Shown in pieces: positions 40,789-48,669 of a stretch of DNA of 64,000 nucleotides. The translations under genes and the position numbers were made by a program. The notes under the pieces were generated by a model that was not told the origin of the DNA, did not search any database, and was given only the letters and a program-made list of their open reading frames with translations. Origin of the DNA: Myxococcus llanfairpwllgwyngyllgogerychwyrndrobwllllantysiliogogogochensis. Its GTDB lineage: Bacteria > Myxococcota > Myxococcia > Myxococcales > Myxococcaceae. The stretch is taken from NCBI RefSeq assembly GCF_006636215.1, contig NZ_VIFM01000006.1:1-64000 (forward strand), written 5' to 3'. Positions within the stretch are counted from its first letter, which is position 1. Every line of letters starts with the position of its first letter.

Positions 40789-40971
40789 TCACAGGGTGCG
40801 GGTGCGCGGCACCACGGTGGGCTGCACCGTCTTCGAGGGGCTGTTGTCGATGTCATCGATGGCGAGCGACACGCCACCCATCACGCCCTCCAACTGCGGC
40901 AGCTCGGCGGAATCGAGCGTGCGCAGGGTCTCCTTCTTCAGGGTGAGCTTCTTCGAGGGTCGGGTGCTCAT
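40789..40971 (-). CDS. lanA3: Lanthipeptide-type precursor 3, without cysteine
   Basis: The peptide has 60 residues. The leader has SKKLTLKKETLRTLDSAELP, the same LTL..ETLR motif as precursors 1 and 2, and ends VMGG (30-33). The core, VSLAIDDIDNSPSKTVQPTV and a Thr/Arg tail, has Ser and Thr but no Cys, so it cannot form lanthionine on its own. It may be a dehydrated linear peptide or a decayed precursor. The start is ATG 40971 with AGGAG ten bases upstream. The 15-base palindrome of lanA1/lanA2 is absent; only a GTCACG half occurs nearby at 41048-41053. The relic of a second lanB lies behind it on the opposite strand. Confidence 0.7.
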   Translation of the reverse strand: MSTRPSKKLTLKKETLRTLDSAELPQLEGVMGGVSLAIDDIDNSPSKTVQPTVVPRTRTL

Positions 40972-41164
40972 GGCTGGGCGCTCCTGGTCCGGGATGAGTG
41001 TTCGAACACCGCACGCCCCACGGGTCGCACGGGACGGGCAAGCCTAGGTCACGCAAAACGACAGCCTCAAGAAAAACCTGCACTATTGCTGTATTTCGAA
41101 ACCCGAGGGTTCCCTCTCCGAGACGACATCGCCCCGCGACAGGCCTCCCCGAACTCCCCCCTCG

Positions 41165-41960
41165 ACAGACGGGCGTGAGCGCCTGGCGGGGCGGACGCGC
41201 CCGGAGCGCGCGTCTGCCTTCGTCGCCGCGGACTTCTTCGTCCTTCGCACCCCATTGCTGCCCTTCGATGCCCTCACGTCATGGAGCAAGGGATTGGAGG
41301 GCCTGGAGGCCGCGCCGGGTGAGCTCGAGGAGGCGCTCCAGCGAGACACGTCGCGACTGCGCGCGCGGTTGCGGCATTGGGTGGAAGCACCGCTCATCCG
41401 GGAGTCGCTCTTCATCGCGTCCCCGGCGCTGGTGGAGAGCCTGCACTACTGGCTGGAGGACGCCGACTCCGAGCAGGGCCGGAAGGTCGAGCGGACCCTC
41501 GTGCGGTACTTCGCGCGGATGGCTGGACGCGCTGGAGCCCACTGGCGCCACCTGTTGACCCGGCTGGCGGCCTGCTGGCGTGAGAAGTCGTGGGAGCTGG
41601 TCCTCACGGAGGATGACCTTCGCGCGCTGGAGTCCCGGGACACACCACCGCTGCCGGAGCCCTTCTCCATCGTGGCGACCGTGGTGGTGGGTGCCAGCAC
41701 CGAGCATGTGGACAACGGCGCCTACCGGCTCGTCCTGGAGAGCCTCTCGGGGCCTTCGGGCGCGGTGATGCTCGGCATCCTGGCGCGGCGCGGAGCCCAG
41801 ATGCGGCCCTTCGCGGAGAAGCTTCGAGCAGCCGAACGTGAAGGCCGGCTCACGCTCCCCGTGGCCGGACTGGCCGAGAGCTTCCTGCACATGCACCCCA
41901 ACCGGATGCTGGCGAGCGACCAGCGCGCGCAGGAACTCATCCTCTCGGCACTATCGCTCG
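41165..41960 (+). pseudogene. Internally deleted lanB relic
   Basis: The frame reads FVLRTPLLPFDALTSWSKGL (about 41225-41285), matching the lanB N-terminus. It goes through LIRESLFIASPALVESLHYW and RYFARMAGRA, then jumps to HWRHLLTRLAACWREKSWEL and VLESLSGPSGAVMLG, which correspond to lanB residues about 435-515. It then jumps again to LRAAEREGRLTLPVAGLAES and QRAQELIL at the very end of lanB. Two large in-frame deletions have removed over two thirds of the protein. No clear start codon precedes it, and the frame runs past the normal stop to 42331. It marks a second lanthipeptide set associated with lanA3. Confidence 0.75.
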
Positions 41961-42063
41961 CGGCTGGCGAGGACCCTCACGGGCGGCGCATGAGGCCAAC
42001 GCGAAGGGCCGTCGTCAACTCGCTTCGCTCAGTCCGGAAGCCCTCTCCCACGCCGAGCCCGCG

Positions 42064-42219
42064 CTACGGGCGGGGCGGTTTCCCGTCGTCGCTGGGGAGC
42101 GGCGGGGCACCCCCCCCGAAGTGCTTGCGGATGTGGTCGCCGAAGAAGGTGATGGTGGTGGCCACGATGACGAGCACGACAGACAGAAGGATGAAGGTGG
42201 TTTTCAATATCTTGAGCAT
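42064..42219 (-). CDS. Small single-pass membrane protein, 51 residues
   Basis: ATG 42219 is preceded by GAGG. The product begins MLKILKTTFILLSVVLVIVA, a basic N-terminus followed by a clear transmembrane segment (about 8-26), then a polar FFGDHIRKHFGGGAPP tail rich in Pro and Gly. The stop is at 42064. The codon use is GC-rich in third positions like its neighbours. The function is unknown. Its short length and place beside the lanthipeptide relics would suit an immunity or accessory peptide, but it may simply be an independent small protein. Confidence 0.55.
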   Translation of the reverse strand: MLKILKTTFILLSVVLVIVATTITFFGDHIRKHFGGGAPPLPSDDGKPPRP

Positions 42220-42338
42220 GGAGCCTCGGTGCCATTCTAGAGGGAGCGGTCACCCCCCTCGAGGGGACGCGGCGGATGGGGCAGTGAGGAGCGCTCCAGC
42301 AGATGTCCGAGGAGAGTGGCACGGGGCCTGATGAGGCG

Positions 42339-43130
42339 CTATCCGGTATAGGAGCGAATCCACGTCACGTAGTTCGCCACGTTGGTGAAGATGGTGAACT
42401 GCTGGCAGCCGCCCGTGCCATCCCAGCTCATGACACCGTGCAGCTTGCCATTCAGGACGAGCGGAACCCCCTCATCCCCCTGGCAGGCGCCGATGCGCTG
42501 GTTCACGAGCACCATGCACAGCTCAGCACCTTCCACCGGATTTCGGAGGATGACCCACGCGCAATTCGTCGGGGGTGAGACAGGCATGCTCGCATACTTG
42601 AGCTGGGTCGTGGTGCCTCCTCCTGTCCCCGATGTGCCCCACCCCGTGACGGTCAGCGAGGTTCCGATGTTTGGGGGGCCGGACGGGAAGGCGACGGGAG
42701 ACACCGCGGTGGTCACGATGAAGGGCTGGGCGACCTGGATGACAGCCACGTCATGAAGGGGTGCATCGTCCACCACCCCGTAGTCGGGATGGGGAATCCA
42801 GCGCATCACCGACCGGGCCTGCTGGGTGGGCTCGGTGACGTCGATCCTGACTTCGCCCATCACCACCGTCAGCTCGGAGGCCGTGAATCCTTGGAGGCAG
42901 TGCGCGGAGGTGACAACCCAGCCAGGCTGGACCAGTGCGCCGCCGCATTTCGTGACGCCACGTCCCAGGATGCGGACGTGATAGGGGAACTCCCCCACGT
43001 GCGCATCATCTCCACCCCGGATGGTCTGGGTTGCCGCGCTGATGGATTCAGCCTCCGGTGCCGCCACCGGAGTCCCGCATGCCAGCACTCCGGTCACCGC
43101 GAACCCCACGAGCCACGCTTGCTTTGTCAT
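42339..43130 (-). CDS. Trypsin-like (S1) lipoprotein lacking the catalytic serine
   Basis: From ATG 43130 the protein has 263 residues. The signal LVGFAVTGVLACGTP carries a lipobox Cys. The mature part starts TIRGGDDAHVGEFPYHVRIL, the usual S1 activation-site sequence. It has His in WVVTSAHCLQGF and Asp in LHDVAVIQVAQP. In place of GDSGGP it reads CQGDEGVPLVLNG, with Glu for Ser and Val for the second Gly, so peptide cleavage is unlikely. HGVMSWDGTGGCQQFTIFTN completes the fold. It is probably a binding or inhibitor-type pseudoprotease at the cell surface. A sequencing error would need at least two substitutions. Confidence 0.8.
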   Translation of the reverse strand: MTKQAWLVGFAVTGVLACGTPVAAPEAESISAATQTIRGGDDAHVGEFPYHVRILGRGVTKCGGALVQPGWVVTSAHCLQGFTASELTVVMGEVRIDVTEPTQQARSVMRWIPHPDYGVVDDAPLHDVAVIQVAQPFIVTTAVSPVAFPSGPPNIGTSLTVTGWGTSGTGGGTTTQLKYASMPVSPPTNCAWVILRNPVEGAELCMVLVNQRIGACQGDEGVPLVLNGKLHGVMSWDGTGGCQQFTIFTNVANYVTWIRSYTG

Positions 43131-43698
43131 CGGCCCTCCATGTCGAGTGGCGGGAATCAGCGCGCGTGAGCAGCACCTGCGCCCGCTCCCGGGAATCCTC
43201 GCACAGTCGAGGATGGTCTGCCATTGTGTGGCCCTCGCAACCAGGTGGTGGGAGCAACAGCGCCGTGGCTCGATGCCGTCCGGCCTGGTGGGGCATGCCC
43301 TCCTTCTTCCTGGACCTGCTCCATGGCGCTCGCCTGCACGGCGGGGTTGGCGTTGATGGGTGGCTGTGCGCCGCGGTGCGCGCGGTGGTGGTGTCCACCC
43401 AGGTGGCGCTCGCGATGATGTTGCTGGTGGGGCAGGGCTGCTGGTGCGGTTTGTCTGTTCAATCACGGCATTGTCGACACGTGCAATGTCATTGCCCCTG
43501 GGGGCGACAGACGCGGGGTTCGCAATGAATTGTCCCGCGGGACGGAAGGCGGGTTGGCGATGTGTCCCAGGCCCGTGTCCCGCGCCTTGGATTGAAATCG
43601 GGCGTGAGGGGCGCGATGTATCGCCGTGTATCCCGGGCCGTACCGGGAGTATCACCTGTCACCCCGTGAGTCGGGGCCTCTGGTAGCGTGCGCGATAC
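43131..43698. other. Intergenic region without supported gene
   Basis: Open frames here are short, overlap in several phases and lack ribosome-binding sites. It must contain the divergent promoters of the pseudoprotease and the cyclase genes. GGAAGGCGGG and GGGGCGCGATG stretches are not informative. Confidence 0.5.
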
Positions 43699-44991
43699 AT
43701 GGTTTCGACGCTCGTGACTCCTCTTCCCGAACCGGCTGAGCCGGACCTGTCCATCGCCTTCGAGCGTAACCTCGTCAACGAGCAGATTCGCGTGGCGCGG
43801 CGCCTGGGGGCGCTGCGCTTCGTCGGTGTGCTCGCCTGGCTCTGCCTGAGCGTGGGCCTTGCGTGGCCCGCGTCCCCGGTGGCGCTGGGCGGGTATCTGG
43901 TGCTCGCGGGTGCGCTCTGGGCGGTGGCGGGAGGGGTCGCCCGCTGGTGCCGGTTCGCGGGCATGGCCGTGGCGCTGGTGGACGCGCCCATGGTCTTCCT
44001 CCAGCAGTACGTCACCCTCCAGGCCGGAGTGCCCGCCGACCTCGTGGGGCCCATGTCCTGCGGGGTGTACTGCGTGCTCCTCGCGTTGTCGGTGCTGTCG
44101 CTGGACGTGGGCACCGTCGCGCTCTGCGCGGTGATGAGCATGGGCTTCACGGTCACCCTGATGAAGCTGGGCGAGCCTGGCGCGTGGAATCTCGCCCCCG
44201 TGCTCGTCGTCATCCTCGGCGTCACGGCCCTGACGCTCGGCTACGCCACGCACCGCATTCAACGCCTGCTGCACGGCATCTCCCGCGAGCAGGCCCGGCT
44301 CGAGCGGCTGGGGCGCTACTTCTCCCCCGAGGTGGCTCGCCACATCGCGGAGCGGGGGACTGGACTGGCGAATGGCCAGCATCGCGAGGTGACGCTGCTG
44401 TTCTCCGACATCCGAGACTTCACCTCCATGTCCGAGCGGATGGACAGCCCCCGGGTGGTGGCGCTGCTCAACGAGTACCTGTCGCGCATGGTGGAGGTGG
44501 TGTTCCGCCATGGCGGGACGCTCGACAAGTTCATCGGCGACGGCATCCTCGCGTACTTTGGCGCGCCTCTGGACCACCCGGAGCATGCGCGCGCGGCGGT
44601 GGCGTGCGGGCTGGAGATGCTCGACGCGCTGACAGTGCTCAACGAGGAGCGCGTGGCGCGGGGCGAGGAGCCGCTGCGCATCGGCATTGGCATCCACACC
44701 GGCCGCGTCGTCGTGGGGGACGTGGGCAGCACCCAGCGGCGCGAGTACACGGTGATTGGCGACGCGGTGAACCTGGCCAGCCGCATCGAAGGGCTCACCA
44801 AGCAGGTGGGAACGCCGCTGCTCGTGTCCGCGACCACGCGCGCCAACGCGGGAGAGACCTTCACCTGGTCCCCCGCGGCCCCGGTAGCGGTGAAGGGAAA
44901 GAGCGAGCCGGTGGCCACCTTCGTGCCCGGCGTGGGCATCGCGCTCCTCGCGGGGCCTGTCGGGGCACGGGTCGTCACTCCACACGGTTGA
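43699..44991 (+). CDS. Membrane-anchored class III adenylate/guanylate cyclase
   Basis: The protein is 430 residues. The N-terminal 180 residues contain about six membrane segments ([58 protein letters not shown]). A short linker helix with [15 protein letters not shown] leads to the catalytic domain: [15 protein letters not shown] (metal-binding Asp near 238), [14 protein letters not shown] (second metal Asp) and [16 protein letters not shown] (substrate-binding region). It converts ATP (or GTP) to the cyclic nucleotide as a homodimer. The RYFSP linker and architecture are common in myxobacterial adenylate cyclases. It is a single gene with start ATG 43699. Confidence 0.9.
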   Translation: MVSTLVTPLPEPAEPDLSIAFERNLVNEQIRVARRLGALRFVGVLAWLCLSVGLAWPASPVALGGYLVLAGALWAVAGGVARWCRFAGMAVALVDAPMVFLQQYVTLQAGVPADLVGPMSCGVYCVLLALSVLSLDVGTVALCAVMSMGFTVTLMKLGEPGAWNLAPVLVVILGVTALTLGYATHRIQRLLHGISREQARLERLGRYFSPEVARHIAERGTGLANGQHREVTLLFSDIRDFTSMSERMDSPRVVALLNEYLSRMVEVVFRHGGTLDKFIGDGILAYFGAPLDHPEHARAAVACGLEMLDALTVLNEERVARGEEPLRIGIGIHTGRVVVGDVGSTQRREYTVIGDAVNLASRIEGLTKQVGTPLLVSATTRANAGETFTWSPAAPVAVKGKSEPVATFVPGVGIALLAGPVGARVVTPHG

Positions 44992-45054
44992 TTGAAACCT
45001 CGGCTCCGCCGTCGCCTCTTTCCACGTCGGTCCGTGGCGCACCCGGGGCTCGCG

Positions 45055-47097
45055 CTAGCGGGAGTCTTCCGGCGCGCCCGCGAGGGACTCAGGCGCTTCG
45101 AGCTGGACGGCGGGCCCCATCCAACCAATCGAGGAGTAGGGAAGGACTTCCTCGGGGCCCGGCCCGATGCGGCCCTGGATGCGGAGGCGGACCCCTTTCC
45201 CGGTGACCTCCAACAGGGTCGCGAGGTCCGTGACGAGGCCGTGGTAGCCGAGCCGCACCAGCATCACCTGACCGATATAGGGGGTGAGGTTGTCGCGGCA
45301 AAGGTCGGGGCCCCGCGTGAAGACGGGCTGGGCCTGGTAGTGATTGGTGGGGAGTTCGCCGGGCGGAGGAGTCGGGGGCTTCACCGCATGTCCCCTGGCG
45401 CTGTCCTCCAGTCGCGTGTGCCGCGTCCCCAGGGCCCAGCTCCAGGGCCAGGCATATTGCCCGTCGACGGCGAACATCAGCCGGCGTTCAAGCTTCTCGA
45501 GCAGTCCAGGAGGGCAGGATACGGTGCCGTCCGACCGCACGTGGGTGAAGGCCCAGCCTCGCTCCGTCGGGAGGAACTGCCCTGGCTTCTCTGGCCAGGG
45601 ACACCAGGAGGCGGGTGGGGGCAGACGGCCCGCTTCGAGGTCGAACGAGGCCTGCGTCCTCAGCTCTCCGTTGGATGCGCTCCAGAACGCGAGCGCATAG
45701 GGACCGATGCCCACGAGCGTGTCGTCGCCTCCCCAGAGCAATCCCTGGAGGCCCTTGATGGCGGTGAGCCGGCGCAGGCGGCGGGGCTTCCGCCCGATGG
45801 CCCATAGCTCGACGCCACCGTCAGTGGTCAGGCACGCGGCCACGGTGCCATCGGGGGACCAGGCCCAACGGTGGGTGTCGGTCTGGTCACTGGGGTGCGC
45901 GAGCGCGGAGAGCTTCAGCCGACACAGGAAGGCTTCGTCCTCGAAGATGCAGACGGTGGGATGGACATAGTCATCCATGAGCACCGCCAGGCGTCGTCCA
46001 TCGGAGGACCAGACGACCTCGCTGATACCGACATGAGGCTGCTTGCCGGGGATGCGTTCGACGAGCGTGGCGAGGTGCTCGCCGGTGTGCCCATCGATGA
46101 GCTCGAGCCGTTGGTCGTCATGGACCAGGCGCGCACCGTCGGGTGAAAACGCGATGGGTGGTTTCACGCCTCCGAGCTGGAACTGGCTCGTGCCGCTCGC
46201 CACGTCGGTGGACGATGCGCCGCCCGTGCCGGCGTAATCGAAGGTCTCCTCGTCCCAATCGCCTCCCGGCGTAAAACGGTAGCCATGAACGCGGGAGCCA
46301 TCGCGGCTCCAGCGAACCCACGTGTCCGGGTTCGGGCGGTCGCGAGGCGGGACCGGCGGTGGCGGGCACCAGCGCACGTCCGTGCAGTCCTCGTTGAGCG
46401 AAGCGCCTTCCCGGAATGGGACGATACAGCCGAGTCCTCCGTCGGGGCCGGGAGTGGAGACGAACAGGCGCGTCTCGTCGGGCGACCAGCACCAGGCGGG
46501 AAGGTGTCCGAGGTTCTTCACGTCCTCGGGGCGCTTGACGTAGCGGGGATCCGGCGAGCCCCAGCGCCGGGTGACGTCGACCTTGAAGGACGGAGGGCCC
46601 GCGGAGAAGGGACGCAGCGCGCCGATGACGACGTCATTGAAGACGACGCCGAGCCACTGGCCCGACGGAGACCACTGGAGGCAGGAGGACACCCTGCGAC
46701 TCGCCACGCCCTTGTCGAAGCCGTGGCTGGCGACGACTCGGCCCGTCGCCAACTCCCAGATGCGCACGTCGCCCCCGAAGAAGCCGAACCAGGCGTCGAC
46801 GCGGAGGCTGGCGACGGCCAGATGCCTTCCGGAAGGGCTCAACGCGAAGGAACTCTGGTCGCCCGAGGAGTGCGGCGTCTCCACCAGCCGCGCGCCCGTA
46901 TCCAGGACGCGCTCGGAGACCCATCGGTGGAGGTCCGTGACGCCCCTTCGGCGCTGGAGTCGCCGCAGCCGCGCCCGCAGGGGAGGCAGGTCCCTGTGGG
47001 CCTCGAAGTGGCTGAAGTCGGCCTGCTTCAGCAGCGACTCGAGGGCCTCGTCGGAGGAGTGGTTCAGGGCGTGGAGGTCGATGAAGGGGCCTGGCAT
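45055..47097 (-). CDS. WD40/TolB-like beta-propeller protein
   Basis: From ATG 47097 the protein has 680 residues. The first 75 residues are helical (SSDEALESLLKQADFSHFEA). From about 85 on, repeats of a propeller type occur: FALSPSGRHLAVASLRVD with VRIWELATGRVV, CLQWSPSGQWLGVVF, IAFSPDGARLVHDD, VVWSSDGRRLAVLMDD, WAWSPDGTVAACLTTDGG. The last 110 residues form a different part containing YIGQVMLVRLGYHGLV and VRLRIQGRIGPGPEEVLPYS. It is cytosolic and has no enzymatic motif. It is probably a protein-interaction platform. Neighbours are unrelated. Confidence 0.75.
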   Translation of the reverse strand: MPGPFIDLHALNHSSDEALESLLKQADFSHFEAHRDLPPLRARLRRLQRRRGVTDLHRWVSERVLDTGARLVETPHSSGDQSSFALSPSGRHLAVASLRVDAWFGFFGGDVRIWELATGRVVASHGFDKGVASRRVSSCLQWSPSGQWLGVVFNDVVIGALRPFSAGPPSFKVDVTRRWGSPDPRYVKRPEDVKNLGHLPAWCWSPDETRLFVSTPGPDGGLGCIVPFREGASLNEDCTDVRWCPPPPVPPRDRPNPDTWVRWSRDGSRVHGYRFTPGGDWDEETFDYAGTGGASSTDVASGTSQFQLGGVKPPIAFSPDGARLVHDDQRLELIDGHTGEHLATLVERIPGKQPHVGISEVVWSSDGRRLAVLMDDYVHPTVCIFEDEAFLCRLKLSALAHPSDQTDTHRWAWSPDGTVAACLTTDGGVELWAIGRKPRRLRRLTAIKGLQGLLWGGDDTLVGIGPYALAFWSASNGELRTQASFDLEAGRLPPPASWCPWPEKPGQFLPTERGWAFTHVRSDGTVSCPPGLLEKLERRLMFAVDGQYAWPWSWALGTRHTRLEDSARGHAVKPPTPPPGELPTNHYQAQPVFTRGPDLCRDNLTPYIGQVMLVRLGYHGLVTDLATLLEVTGKGVRLRIQGRIGPGPEEVLPYSSIGWMGPAVQLEAPESLAGAPEDSR

Positions 47098-47200
47098 GGA
47101 GTGGGTTGCCAGGGCGCGGCGGCCGCGCCCCGGTCCTCGACAGGAAGAACGAGGCTGCTCACGCGGGGTCGCGCGACATCGCCTCAAGTCGACGAGGCGC

Positions 47201-47929
47201 TCACACCGCCGTCCATCCTCCGTCCACGTCGAGCACCATGCCGGTGGCGTAGGCGCACGTCGCCAGGAACCAGGCCGCGTCGGCCATGTCCCGAGGGACA
47301 CCGGGCCGCTTCATCGGGACGTTGCTCGCGAGCGTGTCCAGGAACGCGCCCACCTGCGAGGCGGGCACGCCCCAGTCGATGGCGGTGTCGCGCGTGAGGC
47401 CCGGAGACAGGACGTTCACCCGGATGCCCTTGGGCGCGAGCTCGATGGCGAGCGAGCGGCCCATGGCGTTGATGGCGCCGCACAGGCCCGCGCCGCCCGC
47501 GTAGTTGGCGAGCGCCGCGTGGCCCGCGATGCCCGAGCACAACACGATGGCGCTGCCTTCGGCCATCTTCGGGACGGCGTAGCGACATGCGGAGAGCTGG
47601 CCGAAGAAGCGGTCATTGAAGAGGGCCCGCCAGGCGCTCATCGGCACCGTCTCCACGGGACCGAACACCGCGCCGCCCGCGCACGTCACCAGCAGGTCCA
47701 CGCGTGGCACGGAGTCGATGAGCCGCTGCACCTGCGCTTCGTCACCGACATCCGTCACCACGCCCCGGGCGCCATGCCCGATTCGCGCGAGGGCTTCGTC
47801 CATGCGCCCCTTGTTCCGTCCCGCGATGACGACCTCGGCCCCTTCAATGGCATATCGCTCGGCGATGGCCAGTCCAATGCCTGTGCTGCCACCCGTGATG
47901 ATTGCGAGCTTCCCATCCAATGCGCCCAT
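47201..47929 (-). CDS. Short-chain dehydrogenase/reductase lacking the active-site lysine
   Basis: The protein is 242 residues with a Rossmann fold. IITGGSTGIGLAIAERY binds the dinucleotide; VVIAGRN suggests NADP preference. The usual NNAG reads VTCAGG and the catalytic Ser lies in VLCSGIAGH. The YXXXK motif reads NYAGGAGLCGAINAMGRSLA, so Tyr is present but Lys is Ala. RVNVLSPGLTRDT and the C-terminal VLDVDGGWTA are normal. It is possibly a binding or weakly active member. It lies downstream of the small lipoprotein gene on the same strand with no link visible. Confidence 0.8.
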   Translation of the reverse strand: MGALDGKLAIITGGSTGIGLAIAERYAIEGAEVVIAGRNKGRMDEALARIGHGARGVVTDVGDEAQVQRLIDSVPRVDLLVTCAGGAVFGPVETVPMSAWRALFNDRFFGQLSACRYAVPKMAEGSAIVLCSGIAGHAALANYAGGAGLCGAINAMGRSLAIELAPKGIRVNVLSPGLTRDTAIDWGVPASQVGAFLDTLASNVPMKRPGVPRDMADAAWFLATCAYATGMVLDVDGGWTAV

Positions 47930-47972
47930 GGCTGTCTCCAGTCGAAAGGGGCTCCACGTCCACTGCCGCCAT

Positions 47973-48485
47973 TCAGAACCCCGGGTTGAAGCCTCCCTCG
48001 GGAAACGCCTGCTTCGCGAGTTCCTGCATCACCGGGAAGCCGTCCAGGAAGCCTGCCTGGGCGGCGGGGATGGGTTTGCCGCTCGCGTCATGGAAGGCGA
48101 TCTCCCGACACGTGAAGCAGACCACCGCGTCCACCCACGTCTTGCCAATCCAGAAGCGGAAGGCGATGTCCGGGTTGAACCCACACTTCCTCGGAGGATA
48201 GGACGCGGGGTCCTTGGCGGAGACCCAGAGGTCCGCCAGGGCCCGGCGTTGCTTCGAGCTCAGCTCGGGACCCTCCTTGGGGAGGAGGAAGAAGCCGCTG
48301 CGAGGAGTGGTGTCGTCGCGTGCGGGCCCCATGTCCCACGTCTGGTCATTGTCCGCGAGGAAGATTTGCACCCGGTCCGGGCGGCGGAAGAAGTCCTCCG
48401 GGGTGGGCGGGGTGGAGCGCCCCGCGGCGCTACACGCGGTGGCGGCCATGGAAGACAAGAGGAGGGTGAGGATCGCTGTGCGCAT
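47973..48485 (-). CDS. Small uncharacterised lipoprotein
   Basis: The protein is 170 residues. The signal MRTAILTLLLSSMAATAC ends in a lipobox Cys. The mature part has VQIFLADNDQTWDMGPARDD, KCGFNPDIAFRFWIGKTWVD and VVCFTCREIAFHD, a CXXC that could form a disulphide or bind a metal. No family is recognised. It shares a strand and a 43-base gap with the SDR gene downstream and may be co-transcribed. Confidence 0.65.
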   Translation of the reverse strand: MRTAILTLLLSSMAATACSAAGRSTPPTPEDFFRRPDRVQIFLADNDQTWDMGPARDDTTPRSGFFLLPKEGPELSSKQRRALADLWVSAKDPASYPPRKCGFNPDIAFRFWIGKTWVDAVVCFTCREIAFHDASGKPIPAAQAGFLDGFPVMQELAKQAFPEGGFNPGF

Positions 48486-48669
48486 CCGCCCAGCCTAACC
48501 CTGACCGCGTCAGCGTCGCACGACCTCAATGGCGATGATGTTTGTGATGTGTTGGGCCAGGGCTCCCCGCCCACTCCGTGGCGGATTCGAAGTGCCGCCG
48601 CCATCCCTTCGAAGGCTTCTTGAAACTGGGCTACTCTCGCAGGCTCCATGCGACATGGGGGTTGGCACG

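Noticed and set aside
43224-43686. Short open frames upstream of the cyclase
   Set aside because: They overlap in several phases on both strands without ribosome-binding sites or coherent protein character.
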